Positions 57,379 through 64,000 of a stretch of 64,000 bases of DNA are shown here, one piece after another. This stretch comes from Acetobacter ascendens (lineage in GTDB: Bacteria; Pseudomonadota; Alphaproteobacteria; Acetobacterales; Acetobacteraceae), in NCBI RefSeq assembly GCF_001766235.1, contig NZ_CP015164.1, positions 1,206,501-1,270,500 on the forward strand, in the 5' to 3' direction. The position numbers were made by a program, and so were the translations under genes. Within the stretch, counting starts at the first letter, position 1. Every line of letters begins with the position of its first letter. The notes below the pieces were generated by a model. That model saw only the letters and a list, made by a program, of their open reading frames with translations. It was not told the origin of the DNA and did not search any database.

Positions 57379-58091
57379 GCTCTCCGTCCATTATCACCGA
57401 TACCCCCTTTCATGCGGAGCAAGCTGCAGGCAGCCTTACATGCACCCACATTTCTGCTCGCTACGGAAAGCATGAACCTTGGGTTTTTAAGAACATTTCT
57501 CTTCATATTCCCGCAGGAAGTAGCATTGCAATCATTGGGCCATCAGGTTGTGGTAAAACAACATTTCTAAAAACTCTTATGGGGTTAATTCAGGCGGACG
57601 AAGGCACAATCTGCTTGAACAGTACGGATATTAACACCCTCACATTAGAGGGTTACCGTAATCGTATTGCAGGTGTTTTACAGGATGATGGCTTATTTTC
57701 TGGATCTATTGCTGACAATATAAGCGGTTTTTCCGAAAATGTTGATGAACCATGGCTACTGGAATGCGCAAAAAAAGCCGCCATTCTTCACGATATACAA
57801 CGTATGCCAATGGGTTTTGAAACATTGGTAGGAGACATGGGCAGCGGCTTATCTGGCGGCCAAAAACAACGCATTATTCTTGCAAGAGCACTTTACCGTC
57901 GTCCTGAAATTTTATTTCTGGATGAAGCGACAAGCCATTTAGATGAAACAACAGAACAAGCCGTAGCTTCCGCTCTTCATGATATGCAGATTACACGCAT
58001 TATGGTTGCTCATCGGCCAACCACAATTGCTCATGCAGATGCGGTATATAGATTTCAGAGTAATGAAATACTGAAACAGCACATGAACTAA
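57379..58091 (+). pseudogene. Bacteriocin-type ABC exporter, part 3 (ATPase domain)
   Basis: About 237 residues with a complete ATPase domain: GPSGCGKTTFLKTLMG (Walker A), GVLQDDGLFSGSIADNI (Q-loop), GSGLSGGQKQRIILARALYRRP (signature), ILFLDEATSHLD (Walker B) and VAHRPTT (H-loop). An ATG at 57579 gives a truncated frame without Walker A. The whole exporter (53779-58091 minus insertions) would be about 530 residues from the broken 5' end. Confidence 0.85.
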
Positions 58092-58095
58092 CGCG

Positions 58096-58380
58096 TAGAG
58101 GGATCGAAGAAGCCGCAAGACTTGTAATGGTTTTGTGCTGGTCATCTGAGCGCTTTAAGCTCGTATCAGGAGACCGACGAGACCGTGAAGATTGCGTTGA
58201 GCTGTGGGCTGTCACGCAGGCGCATTACGGCCGACCTAGGTATTGGAAAATCCACTCTGGGTAAATGGATAGTAAATTACTGTCCGAGCGAGCCGGTATC
58301 GGGGCCTCAGGCTGATCTGGCCCGCGAGAATGAACGTCTTCGCCTGCATACCGATCATTGGTGGAGTTCGGAGCAGCCTG
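58096..58380 (+). mobile_element. IS3-family orfA remnant
   Basis: A frame at about 58185-58355 reads KIALSCGLSRRRITADLGIGKSTLGKWIV and PQADLARENERLRLH, the helix-turn-helix and leucine-zipper of IS3-family orfA. orfB and both ends are missing. A GAGGGATCGAAGAA at 58102-58115 resembles the end of the type C element, suggesting that recombination cut it. Confidence 0.6.
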
Positions 58381-58390
58381 TTTTTCATCT

Positions 58391-58489
58391 GGAGGGTTCT
58401 AAAAACCCTCCTTTTGGTCGATTATGAAATCATAACCCATTGATATTGTTGCAGACAAAAAGTCTTAAATAGGGTTTTTCGAACCCTCC
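58391..58489. repeat. 99-bp MITE-like inverted repeat unit
   Basis: GGAGGGTTCTAAAAACCC (58391-58408) and the complement of GGAGGGTTCGAAAAACCC (ending 58489) are the same as one end of the type C element, facing each other around about 60 bp of unrelated AT-rich DNA. No clear flanking duplication (ATCT versus ACAT), so it may be a non-autonomous derivative or a fusion of two ends. Confidence 0.5.
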
Positions 58490-58680
58490 ACATCACTGCT
58501 ACAGACTGGTTCAAGCCCTAACTATAATATGCGCTATTTCCCGCTTCCTTGAAGTAGAGCAGATCATTACACAAGAAATCATCACTCTATTCACAAACCA
58601 GCCACCAATGCATCTTAAGCTTTAAAAACAACACTTCTTCAATATCACCAAATCAAATATATTTATTCCCAAAATAAAAA

Positions 58681-59100
58681 TCATTCATATTCTTCAGTTA
58701 GATGTGGCCGCATCATCGTAATAATGTCCGGCTTGATTGCATTTGTATAATGGTTATCAAAATGTGTACGAATGTAATTTGCAACATTGGCTATTTGTTG
58801 ATCATCCAAGGTGACGGCAAACCATGGCATAGCGCCCATGCCGTTAAGCACAACAGATGCTACATATTCCGCACTCTGTAATTTGGGATTTTTTGCCAAG
58901 GCAGGAAACTGGGCACCAGCACCTTCTGCACCCTTTCCATCTGACATATGGCAACTCTGGCAGATGTGCTTATAAATATCTGCACCATCTGAAAGGGATT
59001 GTGTTTTATCTATTACATTACCAGAGCTATCAGCCCATGCTGTTGTTGATGTAAAAATCAGAAGTAAAAAAAAGGTAGTATAAAAAAACGTATTACGCAT
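58681..59100 (-). CDS. Periplasmic c-type cytochrome
   Basis: 139 residues. Signal peptide MRNTFFYTTFFLLLIFTSTTAWA (cleavage near residue 23), then a class I cytochrome c: haem site CQSCH at about 49-53, and GAMPWF as axial Met region (Met near 93), ANYIRTHF as the last helix. Its ATG shares one base with the stop of the amine oxidase (TGATG), so the two are coupled and the cytochrome is the likely electron acceptor of the oxidase. Confidence 0.87.
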   Translation of the reverse strand: MRNTFFYTTFFLLLIFTSTTAWADSSGNVIDKTQSLSDGADIYKHICQSCHMSDGKGAEGAGAQFPALAKNPKLQSAEYVASVVLNGMGAMPWFAVTLDDQQIANVANYIRTHFDNHYTNAIKPDIITMMRPHLTEEYE

Positions 59101-60704
59101 CAGGTCGCCCCCATTATACGTTGATGCAAGCGCGTAATAGCATCCAGGGCAGATAGAATGGCACCTTCCTGCCAACATCCAACATAAGAAGCATGCTCAC
59201 CTGCCAGCACAATGCGCTTATCTATACTGCAAAGTGTTTTATAGTGTGTTCGCCGCGCTTCCTCTGTCCACATGGAACAACATCCCATAACCCATGGTGT
59301 CCGGCTCCATGCAAAGCTCACACCATTTGAAAACTCCTTATGATATTGAGGATGAATAATACCTCCCTGTTCCAAAGCACGTTCCAGACGTTCTTGGGGA
59401 GGCATTCCAACATAGTCATACGCAGGCGTGCCAAATAGATAGCCCCCCAGCAATACTGCCGGTCCTTTCCTGAAATACCCATGACTGGGATAGGAAATCT
59501 GGCTGATCGGCTGATCTGTAAAACTGATGCCGCCGTAAATCTGCTCATCCTCTTCCCAGAATCTACGATTGAACTCCAGTCCAATTTTAACAGAAGATGC
59601 ATACGGTACAGCCAAGATTGCAGCTTTCATCGCATCTTCCACCTGCACATCCAGTTGTGAGAGAATGGAAAGAGGAATAGTGCAGACACAATAATCAGCC
59701 TGCATCTGTCTGACAGCGCCACCACGTACCATATCGTTATAAGTAACGGTTACACCCTGTTCATTCTGGGAAATCTGTGTAACTTTACAGTTCAGCTTAA
59801 TCAGATCTTTTACTTGACGAGCAAAACCCTTACCAATCTGGTCCATGCCCCCCACAGGCTGGAACAGTGTTGTCTGCATATCAATACGTTGGTTAAATGC
59901 CATCCAGTCCCACAAACCGGATTTCATGATGTCTTTACGTGCCAATACATCCGATGGCACAGATGCACCATTCAAACCGCCACCTTGCGCACGCTCAAAA
60001 CCACGACGCCATGAACTGATAGTACCTTTTGTATAAGAAAGGTCTGGCGTAAGAGCCCCCCATGATTTCATGGCTTCAATTAAATAATGATGCTCGTCTT
60101 CACTGACGATATCGTCCAACTTATGCTGATTGATTGCCTTGGCGAGAAGTTCTGCCGTAAATCCGTAAAAATCGGCAGAAAACTCCCTGTACCTTACGGA
60201 TTTACCACCAAAAGTATCACTTGAATGCATCCACGTGTTATGATTGACCTCAATAAACGGCTCAAGCTCAATCCCAAACTTCCGGCAATAATATAGCAAT
60301 CCTTGATGGTGATACGGAATACGCCACGGACCCGGATTGAAATAATTCCCTTTTGCAAAATGAACTTTCTGTGACGCGCCCCCCAATTCCGTTACGGTAT
60401 CTCCCGCACGCAAGCTGATATTACGGCCACCACTGCGGTTCTGAAACTCCAGAATCTGAACATCATATCCAGCCTTGCGTAATTCGTAGGCCGATAACAT
60501 ACCTGCCAGCCCCGCCCCGAGAACCAGAATTCTGGTTCCCTTTTTGGCGCCAGTAAGAGAGGGAGGATGTGTAAAATCCGTTCCGACGGCATGCCCCATA
60601 GTGGTCATGGCTTGATAGAGCGCCACACTACCTGCCAATGCACCAATACGCGTAAGCAATTGCCGCCGTGTAAAAGGGAATGAATGATGAGGTTGTGACA
60701 TCAA
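59100..60704 (-). CDS. Tat-exported flavin monoamine oxidase/dehydrogenase
   Basis: 534 residues. Twin-arginine signal at the start (FTRRQLLTRIGALAGSVALYQ). FAD site LVLGAGLAGMLSAYELRKAGYDV followed by EFQNRSGGRN, and the C-terminal FAD block RIVLAGEHASYVGCWQEGAILSALDAI. This is the amine-oxidase (MAO/LAAO) superfamily. Export and the coupled cytochrome c gene suggest a periplasmic dehydrogenase that feeds electrons to the respiratory chain rather than making hydrogen peroxide. Substrate unknown: a polyamine, agmatine or an amino acid are candidates. 141 bases separate it from the hydrolase upstream. Confidence 0.85.
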   Translation of the reverse strand: MMSQPHHSFPFTRRQLLTRIGALAGSVALYQAMTTMGHAVGTDFTHPPSLTGAKKGTRILVLGAGLAGMLSAYELRKAGYDVQILEFQNRSGGRNISLRAGDTVTELGGASQKVHFAKGNYFNPGPWRIPYHHQGLLYYCRKFGIELEPFIEVNHNTWMHSSDTFGGKSVRYREFSADFYGFTAELLAKAINQHKLDDIVSEDEHHYLIEAMKSWGALTPDLSYTKGTISSWRRGFERAQGGGLNGASVPSDVLARKDIMKSGLWDWMAFNQRIDMQTTLFQPVGGMDQIGKGFARQVKDLIKLNCKVTQISQNEQGVTVTYNDMVRGGAVRQMQADYCVCTIPLSILSQLDVQVEDAMKAAILAVPYASSVKIGLEFNRRFWEEDEQIYGGISFTDQPISQISYPSHGYFRKGPAVLLGGYLFGTPAYDYVGMPPQERLERALEQGGIIHPQYHKEFSNGVSFAWSRTPWVMGCCSMWTEEARRTHYKTLCSIDKRIVLAGEHASYVGCWQEGAILSALDAITRLHQRIMGAT

Positions 60705-60845
60705 AGAATCCCGTCATTTTTGTATTCAGCGTTACCGAACTCTGCGGCAAACATTCCAAAGCATCATATGGAAAACACAAGAACCATGAAACTATTATAA
60801 AAATTCATGGATTTTACATATATCGCTTTACATAAATATATCTGT

Positions 60846-62090
60846 TCAAAATTCCTGATCCGCCATCAACACGGCATGCAGTATCACGTTGCTTCCGGCC
60901 GTTGCATCTTCCTGCGTTGCACTTTCTGCTTCGTTATGGCTGATACCCTGCCAACATGGCACAAAAATCATGGCGGTTGGCACAACCCTAGAAACATACA
61001 CAGCATCGTGCCCGGCGCCGGATACAATATCTTGCACGCTATAATTCAGCTCTTTCCCGCTTTCCCGAACACAGGCAACGCAGCGCTTATCAAAATGTAC
61101 GGCTGGGGAATTCCATGTCGGCATTATGCTGACCTCCACATCAGCCGCTTGCGCACATTCCTGCATACGGCGCAGGAAATCTTCTTCCATACCCTGCAAA
61201 GCCGCCTCAGATGGGTTACGCAAATCCACAGTAAAGCGCACTTCCCGCGGAACAACGTTGCTGCTGGCTGGAAACGCCGTGATAATGCCAATGGTACTCA
61301 GACCATCCGGCGCAAAGGCCTGCGCCACTGCATTTACCTGATCAATCATACGTGCGGCGACCAATAAGGCATCCTTACGCATGGGCATGGGGGTTGTGCC
61401 TGCATGTGCAGAGCGGCCGCGTACCACAACCTCATGCCAGCGCATGCCCTGCACGCCGGTTACAACACCTATGGTGCACCCTTTGGCTTCCAGCACAGGA
61501 CCCTGTTCAATATGCAGCTCAAAATATGCTGCCGCCGGATGCTGCCCGCAGTGTTCTTCTCCTACAAAGCCACCACGTTCCAGTTCCTGCCGCAACGTTA
61601 TGCCAGTTGCATCTGTCCTGCTGCCTGCAAATTCCTCTGTAAAAGCGCCACCAAAAACACCCGAAGCCAGCATGGGGGGGCTAAAGCGTGCCCCTTCCTC
61701 ATTTGTCCAGTTCACCACTTCTACAGGATGACGCGTGTGAATGCCTGCATCATGAAGCGCACGCAAAACCGCAATACCGCCCAATACGCCTAAAATGCCA
61801 TCAAAACGACCGCCTGTAACCTGGGTATCCAGATGGCTGCCCATCATAATGGGAGGCAGATCATTTTGCAGGCCGGCACGACGGGCAAACTGATTACCCA
61901 TAGAATCATAGGTAACAGTGCATCCGAACGCCTTGCAGGTTTGTTCAAACCATGCCCGAACCTGAAAATCTTCATCTGAAAGAGCAAGTCTGCATATACC
62001 ACCTTTTGCCGTTCCACCAAAAGCAGCGGTTGTGGTGAGATCATGCCACAGCGCCTGTCCATTCACTGTCAGATCGGCATATTGGCTCAT
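60846..62090 (-). CDS. Zn-dependent carbamoylase/allantoate amidohydrolase family (M20)
   Basis: 414 residues from the ATG at 62090, which has GGGACAGG just upstream; the longer frame would start with TTG at 62129. M20 motifs: MGSHLDTQVTGGRFDG (His-Asp metal site), NWTNEEGARFSPPMLASG (Glu-Glu), ELHIEQGPVLE, RGRSAHAGTTPM, and SGAGHDAVYVS with the distal His. Family members cleave N-carbamoyl amino acids, beta-ureidopropionate or allantoate. It lies downstream of an amidinohydrolase-family gene, so a ureido compound made by that enzyme is a plausible substrate. Confidence 0.85.
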   Translation of the reverse strand: MSQYADLTVNGQALWHDLTTTAAFGGTAKGGICRLALSDEDFQVRAWFEQTCKAFGCTVTYDSMGNQFARRAGLQNDLPPIMMGSHLDTQVTGGRFDGILGVLGGIAVLRALHDAGIHTRHPVEVVNWTNEEGARFSPPMLASGVFGGAFTEEFAGSRTDATGITLRQELERGGFVGEEHCGQHPAAAYFELHIEQGPVLEAKGCTIGVVTGVQGMRWHEVVVRGRSAHAGTTPMPMRKDALLVAARMIDQVNAVAQAFAPDGLSTIGIITAFPASSNVVPREVRFTVDLRNPSEAALQGMEEDFLRRMQECAQAADVEVSIMPTWNSPAVHFDKRCVACVRESGKELNYSVQDIVSGAGHDAVYVSRVVPTAMIFVPCWQGISHNEAESATQEDATAGSNVILHAVLMADQEF

Positions 62091-62125
62091 ATCCTGTCCC
62101 TTTTCTGTTTCAGGCGTTTTGGTAT

Positions 62126-63070
62126 TCAATATCCATGCATAACATCACACAACAAAGCCGGGCGCCCTCCCCGCTCCAGACATGCCACCATATCCGCTGC
62201 GTAACGGGCCTGCATTTCACGAGATGCCTCGGATGCAACATGCGGCGTAAGGATCACTCGTGGGTGTTGCCACAAGGCAGATTCAGCAGGCAGAGGCTCG
62301 GGCGTTACAACATCCAGCACTGCGCCACATAACGTGCCATCATCCAGTGCCTTGAGTAGGTCTTTCTGCACAACGTGTCTGCCACGGCCAACATTTACAA
62401 ATCCAGCACCTTTTGTAAGATGCTGGAAAAAATCAGAATCAATCAGCCCTTCTGTTGCAGGCGTTGCCGGTAACAGATTTACCAGAATATCCACTTCAGC
62501 CAAAAATCCGGGCAGCTTCTCTCTACCGCTCCAGACTGTTACGCCTTCCACACCGGAAGGCAGACGTTTCCATCCAGAAACACAAAAACCAAACCTGGCC
62601 AGATCCTGCGCAACAAAAGCGCCAAGATGCCCAAGGCCCATCACGCCCACTCTAGTTGTATCGGATGTGCGGCTGCATACATTATTGCGCCATATAGCGT
62701 GCTGTTGCTGGAGAGCCCATGTGCGAGCCCCCCTGAGAAGGCTGATGACTGCCCACAGCACATAATCCGCCATCAGGCGGGCTGTCTGCTCCCCGCCCAT
62801 ACGCACCAAGGGTACATTCTGCGGAAAACCCGGCAGGGAGAGCAGATGATCAACACCTGCTCCTGTGCATATAATGCCTTTCATATGGGCAAGGCATTCC
62901 ACATGCTCTGGTTCTGGTTTCCAGACCAAAGCATAATCATCAGGCTGCAATTGCCACATAGGGTCAACCCATGAGCAGACAGGAAGATCAGGCGCAACCG
63001 TAGCAAAAGCCTGCCGCCAGCTTTCAAAGACCTCATGGCCATCTGCGCTGATTACAATACGAGCAGGCAT
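62126..63070 (-). CDS. ghrA: Glyoxylate/hydroxypyruvate reductase A-like
   Basis: 314 residues, D-2-hydroxyacid dehydrogenase fold, close to GhrA. NAD(P) motif GVMGLGHLGAFVAQDL (about 145-160), catalytic Arg in VGRGRHVV, Glu in VVTPEPLPAESALWQHPRV and His in LTPHVASEAS. Reduces glyoxylate, hydroxypyruvate or another 2-oxo acid. Starts 36 bases after the amidinohydrolase gene; the hydrolase frame overlaps its stop. In this operon it may remove a 2-oxo acid or glyoxylate formed downstream. Confidence 0.85.
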   Translation of the reverse strand: MPARIVISADGHEVFESWRQAFATVAPDLPVCSWVDPMWQLQPDDYALVWKPEPEHVECLAHMKGIICTGAGVDHLLSLPGFPQNVPLVRMGGEQTARLMADYVLWAVISLLRGARTWALQQQHAIWRNNVCSRTSDTTRVGVMGLGHLGAFVAQDLARFGFCVSGWKRLPSGVEGVTVWSGREKLPGFLAEVDILVNLLPATPATEGLIDSDFFQHLTKGAGFVNVGRGRHVVQKDLLKALDDGTLCGAVLDVVTPEPLPAESALWQHPRVILTPHVASEASREMQARYAADMVACLERGGRPALLCDVMHGY

Positions 63071-63105
63071 TTGCTATTCCTTTCTTTGTAAAATCCCTAA
63101 AGCTT

Positions 63106-63969
63106 TTACAATGGCTGCCTGCGCAAAGGCATGGTCATGCAATGAATACTGCCGCCACCACGGGAAAACTGATTGAGCTCCGGATCAAGAACTGTCAGCC
63201 CTTCGGCACGCAGCATCTGGTTAATCCGCACAGAATGGCGCGGACTTACCACCCTATCTTTCCCTAAGGATAGTACGTTACACCCCATATCCCGCATGGC
63301 CTCACGATAGCTCACCGGCAGAATACGGATACCCTGTTCACGGAACCATTCCAGATCAGCTTCATCCAACACATCCACGGCAGCAATCGCAAGATTTTCC
63401 GCAACCATGCAGAAAATCACATCAAGATGAAGAAAATGCTCTGGAAAATGAAGCATCCGGCAGGTCCAGCCAGCCTCTTCAAACCAGCTGATAAATTCCG
63501 CTGCCCCTTTTGCATCGGTACGGCCACCACTCACACCAACTGCCAGCAGACCAGGACGGATGATATGAATATCCCCGCCTTCAATGCGCCCGGCGGTACA
63601 GGTGCGCCAGATTTCATCCGGTGCGTAAAAGGAACGAATTTCCTTTTCCTCTCCCACACGTTCCGGTCGAGAAAGATTTGTAACAACAGTGCCAAATGGC
63701 GTGGTTTGTGAACTGTCTCGCGTATAAACTTCGTACGGCATGTTTTCATGCGGCACAAGGAAATGGCAGGACACATCCTCGCTTTTAAGCGTTGAAACCA
63801 GTTCATCAAACTGAGTGCGCAAGGCGGTGCGATCTATGTTTCCGCCATGCGCCATTGTCTGAATAACAATATCGTTACTTGGAATCCATTCATAATAATC
63901 AGGCGGGCACAACAGAACATCTGCCAGCACACCGGTTTCGCTGTCTATAAACCACCTGTTTGCAGCCAT
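63106..63969 (-). CDS. Amidinotransferase/dimethylarginine dimethylaminohydrolase family protein
   Basis: 287 residues, beta/alpha propeller of the guanidine-modifying superfamily. MPYEVYTRDSSQTTPFG and AGRIEGGDIHII (substrate Asp and Glu-Gly-Gly-Asp), FLHLDVIFCMV (catalytic His), and RGGGSIHCMTMPLRR (catalytic Cys near 278) are all present. Such enzymes hydrolyse a guanidino group to a ureido group with release of ammonia or an amine. GGAATTTC precedes the ATG. First visible gene of a five-gene minus-strand operon; upstream genes may lie beyond the window. Confidence 0.85.
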   Translation of the reverse strand: MAANRWFIDSETGVLADVLLCPPDYYEWIPSNDIVIQTMAHGGNIDRTALRTQFDELVSTLKSEDVSCHFLVPHENMPYEVYTRDSSQTTPFGTVVTNLSRPERVGEEKEIRSFYAPDEIWRTCTAGRIEGGDIHIIRPGLLAVGVSGGRTDAKGAAEFISWFEEAGWTCRMLHFPEHFLHLDVIFCMVAENLAIAAVDVLDEADLEWFREQGIRILPVSYREAMRDMGCNVLSLGKDRVVSPRHSVRINQMLRAEGLTVLDPELNQFSRGGGSIHCMTMPLRRQPL

Positions 63970-64000
63970 GTCTTGAAATTCCTCAAGGTATCTGTTTCAG

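Overview
The window looks like the chromosome of an acetic acid bacterium, most likely Acetobacter close to A. pasteurianus. Reasons: six copies of a 1,665-bp IS1380-type element (a family first described in Acetobacter), a sorbosone-dehydrogenase-like PQQ protein, a cydDCAB cytochrome bd locus, and an oxalate (frc/oxc) locus. The species call is inference.

Layout. 1-9.1 kb: a partial MscS channel, a sorbosone-dehydrogenase-like protein, and on the same strand cydD-cydC-cydA-cydB followed by two tiny membrane ORFs, one carrying the CydX signature. cydC is frameshifted in a run of eight G. 9.5-17.5 kb: an IS5-family element, then a glycosyltransferase facing a methyltransferase / PIG-L deacetylase / acyl-CoA dehydrogenase operon; the dehydrogenase gene is split by two head-to-tail IS1380 copies. 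17.8-20.2 kb: a repeat-built hydrophilin and an ABC-F ATPase. 20.4-30.7 kb: a LysR regulator split by a 4.6-kb nested IS1380/IS110/IS110 composite, and divergent from it a large Hint-domain repeat protein split by an IS5-type and an IS630-type element. 30.8-38.9 kb: nested insertion sequences, a TonB-receptor fragment, and an oxalate locus in which oxc is truncated and frc is split. 39-49 kb: a membrane protein, two SDR oxidoreductases, a TetR regulator, an SRPBCC protein clipped by an IS, a lipoprotein, an MFS exporter and decayed hydrolase and monooxygenase genes. 49.2-58.5 kb: an IS110 pair, IS1380 copies, an IS630 element and an IS3 relic that together wreck a bacteriocin-type ABC exporter. 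58.7-64 kb: an intact, compact operon for an amidinohydrolase-family enzyme, a GhrA-like reductase, a carbamoylase-like hydrolase, a Tat-exported flavin amine oxidase and a cytochrome c.

How it fits together. About half of the window is mobile DNA. Target-site duplications (TTGA, TCGA, ACAA, ACGT, AGCT, TA) are nearly all intact, and removing the elements restores the reading frame of acyl-CoA dehydrogenase, LysR, Hint protein, frc, the SRPBCC gene and the exporter, so most insertions look recent. Several junctions (IS110/IS1380/IS5 remnant at 49-53.8 kb, IS110/oxc at 35 kb, Hint/TonB at 31-33 kb) cannot come from simple insertion and mark IS-mediated deletion or recombination. The most interesting items are the possible bridge-RNA guides in the IS110 pair, the hairpin that hides the IS1380 transposase start codon, the mosaic IS1380 copies, the G-tract in cydC, and the guanidino/amine catabolic operon at the right end.
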